Below, piece after piece: positions 18,414 through 27,410 of a stretch of 64,000 nt of DNA. The position numbers and the translations under genes are program-made. The DNA comes from Chitinophaga ginsengisegetis (GTDB lineage Bacteria; Bacteroidota; Bacteroidia; Chitinophagales; Chitinophagaceae): positions 310,001 through 374,000 of the forward strand of contig NZ_FUZZ01000001.1 of the NCBI RefSeq assembly GCF_900168065.1. The letters are read 5' to 3'. The notes beneath the pieces are model-generated. The model did no database searches. It was not told the origin of the DNA and worked only from the letters and a program-made list of their open reading frames with translations. Within the stretch, counting starts at the first letter, position 1. Each line of letters begins with the position of its first letter.

Positions 18414-20948
18414 CTACTTATCGCCGGAGTAAGCCGTGAAGGACTGCGGAAACTCTTCCCCATACATGTGGAGGTATTCCTTTGCAAATTTATTGAAGGC
18501 GGTTTTGGCCAGTGAATGACGACCCAGTGATACAAGACTGCTACATTTCATGCGGAGCGCTTCTTCATTGATGGGATCAAAAAGGAAGATGCTGTCGGCG
18601 ATTTCAATGAGGAGTTCCGGATCTGATTTGAACTGGTTGGCGGCCTCGGTAAGGATATCGAGGGCTGCACCGGAAATTTCGGACTGGATATCGTCCAGCC
18701 AGGTGTAATTGGTATCGGGCAGGAAGGAACCACGATGGAGGATCTTCAGCAGATCGCGCACAGGTTGCTTTTGCAGGGGGCGCGGCGAATGCAGCAGCTG
18801 CTGGAACCCGGCCAGGTCCATGTCGATATCGGCAACGGAGTATTGGAGGCTCCAGCGGTCGGCTTCTTTTACAAAAGCACAGGCGCCCAGCTTATCCAGT
18901 ATGGCTTTCAGCTTCACCATATTTACGGAGCGGTTGTTCTGCGCTTCCTTACTGGACTTATCGCGCCACAAGGTAGCATAGAGCCGGTCGGATGAAATAC
19001 CTTTTCCTGAACGGATGGTGTTAATGGCTATCAGCAGGAATAATTCTTTAAGCAGCGGCGTAAAGAATTTGGTGATATCCTGTCCTTCTTTGTCCAGTAC
19101 TTCAAACGGACCAAAGAAATAGATGTTTCCTTTTTTCTCTGCAATGATCTCTTCCGGTGCGGTTTCGTCGGTAGTGGTTTCAGGTATCACTACGGGCAGC
19201 GGAGGAAGCGGCGTTGCTGCTGTCCGTGCCGGCGTTACTTTTTTGCGGCGTTGCAGGAACAGGAAAATGCCGATGCCGGCTACCGGGATAAGCAGCAGCA
19301 GGTACCAGGCGGAGAATTTCGTAAGACTGGCATTATCCGCCACTATTGCATCCGGCGGAAACTCAAGGGTGTATACCTTTACTTCCGTGATATTGTCTTT
19401 TGAAGTATACAAGGTGACGGCCACCAGTTTTTTGCTGTCGCGGCAATAGTAGAGGTCCGCGAACGACTTGATATCATGAAAGAAATATGGGATGGTATTG
19501 GCCAGTGGCTTTAACCGTGGCGCCTTCAGAGAGCCTTCCACCAACTGGAGAGTGGTATTAAATTTATCGTCAGGGAAGATGAGTGCATAATAATTTTGCG
19601 TGTCGGGATCTATCACCAGGCTGTTGGCAAAACAGAACTGCACGGGTGGTTCTTCCAGCTGGAACACTTTGTGAAAGGAATGGTCTTTCACGTAAAAGGC
19701 CATGAGGTCGTAATAATGACGGGGATTTACTACCTGGTTGCCGCTGTTGCTGCCATAGCCACCGAGAATATAGGCCGTGTCGCCACTGCTGGTAGCACCA
19801 ACCGCAGCAAGGTACCGGGGTGTGAGCCTTTCGCCGGTGGTGGGTACAGAGTCCCATCTTTTATCAGCAAAATGATAGCGCTGTACGGTATTCTTATATT
19901 GCATTTGTCCGTATCCGCAGAGGATATAGAGAGAAGAATCCGGGTGGGAGATAAATTTATTGGCCTGCCAGTAAACGGTGAGCAAATCTGGCGTGTAGTT
20001 GATCTCCCATTTCCGGGTAGCGGAATCGTAGGCGCCTGCTTTTTGCTGATCTATATAAAAGTTAAAGAGTTTATGGAGAAACGGGTTGTACACCGACTGG
20101 TTTCCCGGCATTAGGCTATCGAGGCGCTGCGCCAGGCGGATGCCCTGTTGCTGTTCATTTTTAAACGAGATATTATAGAGAGAATCGGAAGATACAATAT
20201 AGAGGACTTCTTTCTCCCGGTCGAAAGCTACGCTGGGAGTGCCGTTTATTTCCCAGCTCCGGAGCAGGCTCCAGTTGCGGTGCTTCGGTCCTATCCAGTT
20301 GGCATTGCGGATCACGGCAGTTTTACCTTCCTGCTGATCAGTGGCTTTGCTGCCGTCGTTTTCAGAGAGCGGCCAGTTGTACATGGTATGCCCACCTTCT
20401 TTCACCACAATGTTACGGAGGTTCATGGGCGGGATGTCCACTGTTTGAAAACCTTCGTAGGTATTGGTACCAAAGAACACGCGGGTACATGCCGGGTTGC
20501 CCAGTTTTGCGGGGCCTTTGGCAATAAATTTATTATTCACCGAGATAGCGGCTTCATTGTGCTCCAGGTCGAAATGAATGGTAATATGCGTCCACCCGCC
20601 GAAGAGGGCGATTGAGTCGATCGCAAATGCACGGGAAAAGCTTTCCCCGATGAGGAAGTTAAAGGTTCTTTCTTTCTGGTTATATACCAGGTCTATATTC
20701 TGGTTATTGGCGGCGATGATCCTTAATACATATCCGAAATAGGTTTCTTTATAGGGAAGGAAGTTCAGATCGAATGATATTTCTCCGTTTTTTTTGAAAC
20801 ACAGCGGACCAGATGAAGTTAAGTTCAGCGTTGTTCTTCTTTCCTGCACCACTTCATGACTAGAAAAGCGTAATCCATAGGATTGAGCATAACCAGCATT
20901 TGTAATCAGATGAACAGATAAAAACAGTAAAAGGATAAATTTCCACAT
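18414..20948 (-). CDS. transmembrane sensor-regulator: LamG-like and kelch extracytoplasmic domains, one TM helix, cytoplasmic SARP-like winged helix
   Basis: A signal peptide (1-21) is followed by a concanavalin/LamG-like beta-sandwich (about 25-225). A kelch-type propeller (about 230-535) follows, with blades showing YILCGYG (341-347), PRYLAAVGAT (377-386) and AYILGGYGS (392-400). One TM helix lies at about 546-566. A Pro/Thr-rich linker leads to a winged helix at 609-705 (ITKFFTPLLKELFLLI, RSVNMVKLKAIL) and a helical BTAD-like region at 706-840. This is the layout of SARP DNA-binding domains fused to an extracytoplasmic sensor. Database annotation may stop at 'galactose oxidase/kelch', which would miss the regulator. 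It heads the block with the carbamoyltransferase, SusCD and GH92 and has a paralogue at 32712-35243. Confidence 0.8.
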   Translation of the reverse strand: MWKFILLLFLSVHLITNAGYAQSYGLRFSSHEVVQERRTTLNLTSSGPLCFKKNGEISFDLNFLPYKETYFGYVLRIIAANNQNIDLVYNQKERTFNFLIGESFSRAFAIDSIALFGGWTHITIHFDLEHNEAAISVNNKFIAKGPAKLGNPACTRVFFGTNTYEGFQTVDIPPMNLRNIVVKEGGHTMYNWPLSENDGSKATDQQEGKTAVIRNANWIGPKHRNWSLLRSWEINGTPSVAFDREKEVLYIVSSDSLYNISFKNEQQQGIRLAQRLDSLMPGNQSVYNPFLHKLFNFYIDQQKAGAYDSATRKWEINYTPDLLTVYWQANKFISHPDSSLYILCGYGQMQYKNTVQRYHFADKRWDSVPTTGERLTPRYLAAVGATSSGDTAYILGGYGSNSGNQVVNPRHYYDLMAFYVKDHSFHKVFQLEEPPVQFCFANSLVIDPDTQNYYALIFPDDKFNTTLQLVEGSLKAPRLKPLANTIPYFFHDIKSFADLYYCRDSKKLVAVTLYTSKDNITEVKVYTLEFPPDAIVADNASLTKFSAWYLLLLIPVAGIGIFLFLQRRKKVTPARTAATPLPPLPVVIPETTTDETAPEEIIAEKKGNIYFFGPFEVLDKEGQDITKFFTPLLKELFLLIAINTIRSGKGISSDRLYATLWRDKSSKEAQNNRSVNMVKLKAILDKLGACAFVKEADRWSLQYSVADIDMDLAGFQQLLHSPRPLQKQPVRDLLKILHRGSFLPDTNYTWLDDIQSEISGAALDILTEAANQFKSDPELLIEIADSIFLFDPINEEALRMKCSSLVSLGRHSLAKTAFNKFAKEYLHMYGEEFPQSFTAYSGDK

Positions 20949-21113
20949 ACTCCGCTAAAAAACTAAAATAACTGATTGTCTAATATTTGTTGATCTAAAG
21001 CCACGTGGAATATACAAATAATAAACAAATTAGTGCTTTTTTATAGCCTAATAATCAATGACAAATGTAAAATGTACACGCTAAGTTGGCAACCGGTAAC
21101 TGTTAGTTGCCGG

Positions 21114-21401
21114 TCATTTTAAATGTTGGATCACTAGTAATTCCCATTCTTGTTCCTGGGTACCGGAGGGCCTGGTTGCTCCTGCCCGGCGATACCAGTA
21201 ATCAGCATTTCCCTGATCTCCCTCTACCCGGTGCAGGTAAGCATGTACCCTCGCAGCATCGGTTCCCGGCAGATCGTCTACCAGGTCGTGCGCCTTCTTC
21301 CAGTTACCTTTTCCTTCGTACCAGAGGGATTCAAGGTATACCGATATGTTTTTGGGTGGATGCACATCCTGTAAGGATTGCTTAAATTCGTTCAGATCCA
21401 T
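21114..21401 (-). CDS. small conserved protein of unknown function, probably a TPR-like helical protein
   Basis: This is a 95-residue cytoplasmic protein beginning MDLNEFKQSLQDVHPPKNIS. The core SLWYEGKGNWKKAHDLVDD, then ARVHAYLHRVEGDQGNADYW, then YRRAGATRP reads as two or three short helix pairs. I recognise it as a family widespread in Bacteroidota and without an assigned function. The start is the ATG at 21401. It stands alone between the regulator and the sugar dehydrogenase gene, with 165 bp separating it from the regulator start. A hairpin overlaps its stop codon but has no T-tract. Confidence 0.75.
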   Translation of the reverse strand: MDLNEFKQSLQDVHPPKNISVYLESLWYEGKGNWKKAHDLVDDLPGTDAARVHAYLHRVEGDQGNADYWYRRAGATRPSGTQEQEWELLVIQHLK

Positions 21402-21623
21402 CTTTTCAATTTACCAGCCTGAATAATGTGGGCCTCAAATATACGGAAGCAGCACACAAAATGACAACTTCCCTTTCTCTTCTGATATTAAATTAGCCAA
21501 CATTCCCTGATCTTTAAAACGATATGGCTATCCTATATTATTTCCTTTCATCCATCTTTAAGAAAAAAAAATACAATATTCTATTATTTTGTGCCCCGCT
21601 AATCAAATCCATAATCACCTTAC

Positions 21624-24308
21624 ATGAGTGAACAGTTCAAGTTATGCACGCGGAAACTCCCGGCCATGTTTATTGTCGGATTGACATTAATTATGCAGGG
21701 ATGCGGCGACCATCCTACCAAAAGCAAAGCTACCAAAGCGCCGGAAGACAACCGTTTTACCAAAACCATTCTTTCCAACGACCTCAATGAGCCGATGGAA
21801 CTGGCCGTAGCCGGTAATGGCAGCGTATATTTTATTGAACGCAGCGGTAAATTGTATCACTATGACCCCGCCACCCAGGCCACCAAAGTCGTATATACGT
21901 TCCCGGTACTTCCCGATACAAAGGAAGGATTTGGTAACGGGTTACTGGGTGTTACCCTCGATCCGGGCTTCGACAAAAATCATTATATCTACTTTTACTA
22001 TACACCCAATAAGCTCCCGGCAGCACAACAGGTATCCCGCTTTACGCTGGAAGGGAAAGACTCCCTGGTTGTAGCTTCCGAGAAAGTATTACTGACCATC
22101 CCGCTGGAACTGGAAGTGAGCGCGCATACCGGCGGCTCGCTCGACTGGGACCGCAACGGCAACCTCTTTATTTCAACCGGCGACAACACCGTGCCTTTTG
22201 CCTCCAACGGATATGCGCCGATAGATACAATTCCCGGCCGCATCACCTTTGACGCAGAACGCTCTGCCGGCAACACCAACGACCTCCGCGGAAAAGTACT
22301 GCGTATCCATCCTGAACCGGATGGCAGCTACACCATTCCTTCAGGCAACCTCTTTCCCAAAGGCACAGCCGGCACCCGCCCCGAAATATACGCAATGGGC
22401 TGCCGTAACCCCTACCGCATGTCGGTAGACACTGCCACCGGTATTGTTTACTGGGGTGAAGTAGGCCCGGATGCAGGCGAAGACAGCGACCAGGGACCAC
22501 GCGGATATGATGAAATTAACCAGGCAAAAAAGCCAGGCAACTTCGGATGGCCATTTGTAGTAGGCGATAATAAAGTATACCCGCAATATGATTTTGCCAC
22601 CAAAACCATCGGCGCACCTTTCAAAGCAGAAGCCCCGGTAAATAATTCACCAAACAACACCGGGCTGAAAGTATTGCCACCAGCGCAAAAGGCCATGATC
22701 TGGTATCCATACGACTCGTCTGCCGTATTCCCGCAACTGGGCAACGGCGGCCGCTGTGCAATGGCCGGACCGGTATTCCATTATAATGAAGCCACCGCCT
22801 CTCCCACCGGTTTACCCGTATGGTATGATAACGCATTATTTATTTACGACTGGATGCGTAACTGGGTGTATGCCGTGCGACTGGACAGTCAGCAGAACTT
22901 TAAATCAATGGAACCCTTCATGAAAACCAACGGCGACTTCAGACGCCCGGTAGACATGGCCATCGGTAAAGGGGGCGACCTGTACATACTGGAGTATGGC
23001 TCTGTATATGGTATCGACAATGACGACGCGCGACTGGTACGCATTTCGTACAACGGCGGCAACCGCGCACCGGTAGCAGCTATCACCACGGTGGATACCG
23101 CAGGTACCGCACCCATGAAAGTAAACTTCAGCAGCAACAAGAGCTACGATTTTGACGAAGGACAGGCGATGAAATACGAATGGCACTTTGGCGATGAAAC
23201 CGCTGCGGTAACAGATTCCGCGCCGGTACATACTTACCAGAAGAACGGTGTGTATCATGCCATCCTGAAAATAACCGATCCGGAAGGCGCCAGCAGCACC
23301 GATACCATTACTATCCGCGTGGGTAACACCATACCGGAAGTAAAGATCAGCACCACGGATAACACTACTTTCTATTTTGACAACAGCCCGCTGCATTATA
23401 CCGTTACCGTTACTGACAAGGAAGATCCGGCTATCAACAACGAACAGCTGATGATCGGCCTGCATTACATTCCGCGCAGCAAAGCGAAAGCAGAGAAAGG
23501 ACACCAGCTCATCACCACTGTACCGGCGCATCCGGGTAAGTTGCTGATGGAAGGCAGCGATTGCAAGGCTTGTCACCAGGTAGATAAAGCATCCGTAGGC
23601 CCCGCCTTTACACAGGTGGCGAAACGCTATGAGAAAGATCCAAAGGCGCCGGCCTATCTTGCTGCCAAAATCATTAAAGGCGGTGGTGGCGTTTGGGGAG
23701 AACACTCTATGGCGGCACACCCGCAACTCTCTGTGGATGAAGCCGGGCAAATTGTGAAATACATTCTCACGCTGGGCACACCACAGGCGGCAGGCAGCCT
23801 GCCCGCTTCCGGCAGCGTAGCATTGAAAGATCACCTGGGCAAAGAAAAATATGGCGCCTATGTACTGGCCGCCACATACACTGATGGCGGCGGCAACGCC
23901 TCCCCGCTCAGTGGCAGCGCCCTCTTACTGCTTCGCTCCCTCCGCGTACAGGCAGAAGATGCGGACTCCGTTAACAACATCAACCGTTCAGCTGACTTCC
24001 TGGGAGCCATTCATAATAAATCGTTCTTTGTATTCAGGAACATTGATCTGAAAGGCATCCATAAAGTAACTTACCGTTATTCATCGCTCGACAAAGACGC
24101 CGTGCTGGAAATTCATACCGGCAGCGTGAACGGTCCGGTGATCAGCAAACTGGCCTACAAAGCCACCGGCAGCTGGGATAAATTTATAGAAGTAACTGCA
24201 CCGGTACAGGCGCCAGCCGGTAATAGCGATCTTTACTTTGTGTTCAGCAAAGATCAGCAACCAGACCAGCATTTGTTTACGCTGGACTGGCTTGAGTTTA
24301 AGCCGTAA
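21624..24308 (+). CDS. lipoprotein PQQ-type sugar dehydrogenase with PKD, cytochrome c and CBM6-like domains
   Basis: The lipoprotein signal ends at Cys27 (LIMQGC). A glucose/sorbosone dehydrogenase beta-propeller spans about 45-475, with GLLGVTLDPGF, HTGGSLDWDRNGNLFISTGD and CRNPYRMSVD. A PKD domain (about 482-567, including YEWHFGD) and a short beta domain follow. A c-type cytochrome has CKACH (Cys647, Cys650, His651) and probably Met696 as the sixth ligand. A CBM6-like sandwich (about 773-894) ends the protein. The logic is oxidation of a sugar on a PQQ-like cofactor with electrons passed to the attached haem at the outer face of a membrane. It is monocistronic, with a terminator after it. 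Confidence 0.88.
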   Translation: MSEQFKLCTRKLPAMFIVGLTLIMQGCGDHPTKSKATKAPEDNRFTKTILSNDLNEPMELAVAGNGSVYFIERSGKLYHYDPATQATKVVYTFPVLPDTKEGFGNGLLGVTLDPGFDKNHYIYFYYTPNKLPAAQQVSRFTLEGKDSLVVASEKVLLTIPLELEVSAHTGGSLDWDRNGNLFISTGDNTVPFASNGYAPIDTIPGRITFDAERSAGNTNDLRGKVLRIHPEPDGSYTIPSGNLFPKGTAGTRPEIYAMGCRNPYRMSVDTATGIVYWGEVGPDAGEDSDQGPRGYDEINQAKKPGNFGWPFVVGDNKVYPQYDFATKTIGAPFKAEAPVNNSPNNTGLKVLPPAQKAMIWYPYDSSAVFPQLGNGGRCAMAGPVFHYNEATASPTGLPVWYDNALFIYDWMRNWVYAVRLDSQQNFKSMEPFMKTNGDFRRPVDMAIGKGGDLYILEYGSVYGIDNDDARLVRISYNGGNRAPVAAITTVDTAGTAPMKVNFSSNKSYDFDEGQAMKYEWHFGDETAAVTDSAPVHTYQKNGVYHAILKITDPEGASSTDTITIRVGNTIPEVKISTTDNTTFYFDNSPLHYTVTVTDKEDPAINNEQLMIGLHYIPRSKAKAEKGHQLITTVPAHPGKLLMEGSDCKACHQVDKASVGPAFTQVAKRYEKDPKAPAYLAAKIIKGGGGVWGEHSMAAHPQLSVDEAGQIVKYILTLGTPQAAGSLPASGSVALKDHLGKEKYGAYVLAATYTDGGGNASPLSGSALLLLRSLRVQAEDADSVNNINRSADFLGAIHNKSFFVFRNIDLKGIHKVTYRYSSLDKDAVLEIHTGSVNGPVISKLAYKATGSWDKFIEVTAPVQAPAGNSDLYFVFSKDQQPDQHLFTLDWLEFKP

Positions 24309-24330
24309 CTGATTTTATTTTTTTATTTAT

Positions 24331-24395
24331 AAGGACTTTGTACTAACTTTTTCGGAGCAGCTAAACGCTCTGGAGTTTTTACAAGGTCCTTTTTT
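24331..24395 (+). terminator. intrinsic terminator after the sugar dehydrogenase gene
   Basis: AAGGACTTTGT and ACAAGGTCCTT pair with one G-T wobble over 11 bp, enclosing a loop that has its own short stem GAGC/GCTC. Six T follow directly, counting the TT at the end of the stem, at 24389-24395. It separates this gene from the WG-repeat gene. Confidence 0.75.
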
Positions 24396-24414
24396 ATTGT
24401 TGAAATAATTTATT

Positions 24415-26232
24415 ATGTCTCACAGAGCTTACATCTATAATATATCCACCCCATCAGCAATGCAGCATACCGATGTAATGGTAATGGAGTGGGGCTACGA
24501 AGTTCCGCTGCTGCTGCAGCCCCTGCTGATAGACAGCGGCTTTGTAGCAGGCAACATTTACAATACACATACCGACCCGGAAAATTTTGGTCTTTATTAT
24601 AATGCGGAAAATGGTATCAAAAACATTAAACGGTTTTATAATTTCATCGAAAGCCATCAGTCGGAACTGATAGATGATGCAGCACAATTCAGTATCGCCA
24701 AAGAAAAATTATTCCAATACCTGGATAAGTTAAGCCAGCCTTACTTTCATGTGGATGCCTGGGATGTTTTTAATATGAGCGATGAAAGTCATCAAAATCA
24801 AGCCAGCGAACTGTTAGCGGTTATCGCCCATAATAACACCGTAATAAACCGTGCAATAGACGCAGATGATATTTCGCTGTTGGCAACGTCTGCATTTGCG
24901 GGCGAGGTACTGTCCGGACTCCCTGATTTCAGAACGCTGCTGAATTACCCCGGCTTTGACTACGGCCTTGAACATATTTATGACCAGGAGATCACAGAGG
25001 AGGCAGATATTTTTGAAGAGAATGGACTTTGGGGTCTGAAAGATAAGAAAGGAGCAATATTAGTGGAGCCTTTTTACGATGAGTTTTACGGTTTCAATGA
25101 GGACGAAGACATCGCCGTTGTGTTAAAAGACGGCAGGTATGGCTATATACATAAGTCCGGGAAAATTATTGTCCACCCGGTTTATACCGACGCCTATGAC
25201 TTTACCGGCGGATATGCGGTAGTAAACGTGGACGGTAAATATGGCCTGATACAGCCAAACGGAAACGTTAAACTGCCGCCGCATTACGATGACCTGTCAT
25301 CTCTAATGCCCCTGGGAAGCTACTGGACAGCCAAATTGAACGGGAAATATGGTGTAATAAATGCCAGCGGCGAGGTAGTTTTACCTTTTGATTATGAGCA
25401 TGAAATTAAAGATTCGGAAGATGAAACATTTTATGTTATTGCAGAAGAAGGAGAAGATAGTCATTTAATATTCTCTGATCAGTTTGTTTTATTAGGCAGA
25501 TTCGATCCTGCCTTTGTTAAAAGGAGATCTATATATCATTGTGGAAATTTTAGTGAGGAGGTTTTTATCTTCGAAATTTTAAAACATCAACATCAATCAC
25601 ATAATATTTTATTATCCTCCACCGGAGAAGTATTACTAGCCGGTTATACCGCCATCATAGAGTCCTGGGGATACGCATTCCTGGTGAGTAAAAATGATAA
25701 ACAGGGATTGTTTAAGTACCCACAGGGATTAGTGCTGGATTTCAACTTTGACTTAATAGAAGATCTCCGGCCCATTACCGATGAGCCAATCACCTCCATC
25801 ATTAAAGAGCTTCCCAAACGCCTGGAGCATGTGTCTTTCAACTTTTGTAAAGTTACCGCCAATAAACAAACCGGCTTGTTCTTTACCACCGGTGATTTCA
25901 GCAAATGGATACTGCTACCTGAGTACTCCGAAATGAAATACCTCAAATCGCAATACATAGCCTTGCGTAAGGATTCCGGCTGGGCTGTTTTTTGTATCGA
26001 TGGCAATCAGCATACAGATTTTGAATTTGAAGAACTGATCAACCTGATTTCATATACCGGAATCGCCTATGGCATAAAAGGAGACGATGTTTTTGCCATC
26101 ATGGAGGAAGAAATATTGCCTGCTGACAAAATGCATTTGCTCGATTATGTAGAAGCAAATGGTGAATACGGCTATTATTACTTCAGCAAAGAAGTTCAGA
26201 AAAAATTACAAGCCTATATAGATAAGGAATAA
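24415..26232 (+). CDS. WG-repeat protein of unknown function
   Basis: This 605-residue protein has no signal peptide and is probably cytoplasmic. The N-terminal 190 residues form an unassigned alpha/beta domain starting MSHRAYIYNI. WG repeats follow from about 198: LWGLKDKKGAILVEPFYDEF, RYGYIHKSGKIIVHPVYTDA, KYGLIQPNGNVKLPPHYDDL and KYGVINASGEVVLPFDYEHE. Weaker copies follow towards the C-terminus (for example GWAVFCIDG). WG repeats act as protein-interaction propellers or solenoids. The gene appears more AT-rich in codon choice than its neighbours, judged by eye, which would fit recent acquisition. It has its own terminators on both sides. Confidence 0.8.
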   Translation: MSHRAYIYNISTPSAMQHTDVMVMEWGYEVPLLLQPLLIDSGFVAGNIYNTHTDPENFGLYYNAENGIKNIKRFYNFIESHQSELIDDAAQFSIAKEKLFQYLDKLSQPYFHVDAWDVFNMSDESHQNQASELLAVIAHNNTVINRAIDADDISLLATSAFAGEVLSGLPDFRTLLNYPGFDYGLEHIYDQEITEEADIFEENGLWGLKDKKGAILVEPFYDEFYGFNEDEDIAVVLKDGRYGYIHKSGKIIVHPVYTDAYDFTGGYAVVNVDGKYGLIQPNGNVKLPPHYDDLSSLMPLGSYWTAKLNGKYGVINASGEVVLPFDYEHEIKDSEDETFYVIAEEGEDSHLIFSDQFVLLGRFDPAFVKRRSIYHCGNFSEEVFIFEILKHQHQSHNILLSSTGEVLLAGYTAIIESWGYAFLVSKNDKQGLFKYPQGLVLDFNFDLIEDLRPITDEPITSIIKELPKRLEHVSFNFCKVTANKQTGLFFTTGDFSKWILLPEYSEMKYLKSQYIALRKDSGWAVFCIDGNQHTDFEFEELINLISYTGIAYGIKGDDVFAIMEEEILPADKMHLLDYVEANGEYGYYYFSKEVQKKLQAYIDKE

Positions 26233-26253
26233 GGGGCTGTGACGCAGCCCCTT
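26231..26253. terminator. hairpin between convergent WG-repeat and GH99-like genes
   Basis: AAGGGGCTG and CAGCCCCTT form a perfect 9-bp GC-rich stem around TGACG. It begins inside the stop codon of the WG-repeat gene, and the T-tract is weak in both directions. It probably serves as a shared 3' end. Confidence 0.55.
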
Positions 26254-26291
26254 CTGTTATTACAGGATCAAAAGTGAATCTTCCACGATTC

Positions 26292-27398
26292 TTATTTCTT
26301 GAATTGTTTTTTTACGATATTAAGATAGCGCTCTCCATAACTTTCCGCCGGTTCAAGCTGTGAGTCTTCTGTCCAGTTGTTCCATCCGTCTATCATGATC
26401 AGCCGTGTTTTGCTGCTGGCATTCATTTTGGCAACGTTGCACAATTTTATAAACATGGCGCCGCTGTCCGTACGAGGGTATTCCGGGTTGGTACTGGTGG
26501 GCGTGTTGATCTTCCAGCTATAGGCCGGCGTGATGTTAGGCACATAATCCACCCCGAAGTTTTTATCAAAATAATCCTTTGAATATTTCCAGTTCTGGTC
26601 CATCATCTGCGGCAGCAGGTACCACCGGTCCCAGTTATTGATCTGTGAGCTGAACGACTGGTGATAAATAGCATCCACACAGCCTTTGAAGCGGATTTCA
26701 TAGCGGGCAGGCGGTGTCCAGCGGTCCTGCATCCCTACAATGTAAGGCTCCACGCCCAGCGCTTTCAGCTGGCTTCTCAGCGTATCATAAATAGCTTTAT
26801 TGCTATCGGAAAACAGCGTTTGTGCGTTCTGGATATACAGCAATGGTTTGTCGCCCACTTTCTGGTAATGCGCATCTTTCAGGTAAGGAACAATTCTGCG
26901 GAAATCATCAAAGAACTGCGCCAGTTTGAGCTTATCCTTCTCGATGGGATTACTGGCGCTGATGCCGCCGTAGGTGCCGGTGCTGAAATTGTACGACATC
27001 GCAAATTTCATTTGTCCTTCCCCGTCGCTGTCGATGAAGCCACGGATCAAAGTGGAATCCGACCTGAAATTATTGGCGTCCCTGTTGGGAGAACGGAAAG
27101 AGAACACGAAATAATCGAGGCCCGCTTTTACGCCATAGGCAATATGTTTGGGCATGATACCCGGGGTGAGCACACCGTTGGGCATGCCGTATTTTCCTAC
27201 TACCGGCACTTCTTTAATGTTGGCGTTCCATCCGCCAAAAGATGTATAAAAAGCGCCTACCACATAATTCTCCGTTACCGGTATTTCTTCAATATCGTAG
27301 TTCAGGATATTATCATCCACAGAAGGACCGGTAAGATCTTTTTTACAGGCGTTGAGCAACAGGAAAGCGGCTGCTGCCAATATATAAACACGTTTCAT
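26292..27398 (-). CDS. GH99-like (WbsX-type) glycoside hydrolase lipoprotein
   Basis: The lipoprotein signal ends at Cys18 (LLNACKK). The fold is a TIM barrel: GAFYTSFGGW near the start, then DYFVFSFRSPNRD, LLYIQNAQ and the C-terminal motif GWNNWTEDSQLEPAESYG (338-355). In GH99 endo-alpha-mannosidases the matching stretch is NEWHEG, whose two Glu residues are catalytic. Here the first is Asn341 and the second is Glu344, so the activity or mechanism may differ. It is the last gene after SusC and SusD_2 (12-bp gap). GH92 and GH99 act together on alpha-mannans in Bacteroides, and a GH92 is present at 6806-9061. Confidence 0.7.
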   Translation of the reverse strand: MKRVYILAAAAFLLLNACKKDLTGPSVDDNILNYDIEEIPVTENYVVGAFYTSFGGWNANIKEVPVVGKYGMPNGVLTPGIMPKHIAYGVKAGLDYFVFSFRSPNRDANNFRSDSTLIRGFIDSDGEGQMKFAMSYNFSTGTYGGISASNPIEKDKLKLAQFFDDFRRIVPYLKDAHYQKVGDKPLLYIQNAQTLFSDSNKAIYDTLRSQLKALGVEPYIVGMQDRWTPPARYEIRFKGCVDAIYHQSFSSQINNWDRWYLLPQMMDQNWKYSKDYFDKNFGVDYVPNITPAYSWKINTPTSTNPEYPRTDSGAMFIKLCNVAKMNASSKTRLIMIDGWNNWTEDSQLEPAESYGERYLNIVKKQFKK

Positions 27399-27410
27399 GA
27401 TATTGATTTT

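Noticed and set aside
20949..21113. Search for a TTA(A/G) array in front of the first regulator gene
   Set aside because: Single ATTAGG and CTTAGC sequences are present, but no run at 11-12 bp spacing, so autoregulation is not supported.
21092..21114. Hairpin at the stop of the small conserved gene as a terminator
   Set aside because: The stem is good (ACCGG/CCGGT with an inner AACT/AGTT), but no T-tract follows on the minus strand.
22905..23834. Long open frame on the minus strand
   Set aside because: It lies wholly inside the sugar dehydrogenase gene on the other strand, and its translation has no domain pattern.
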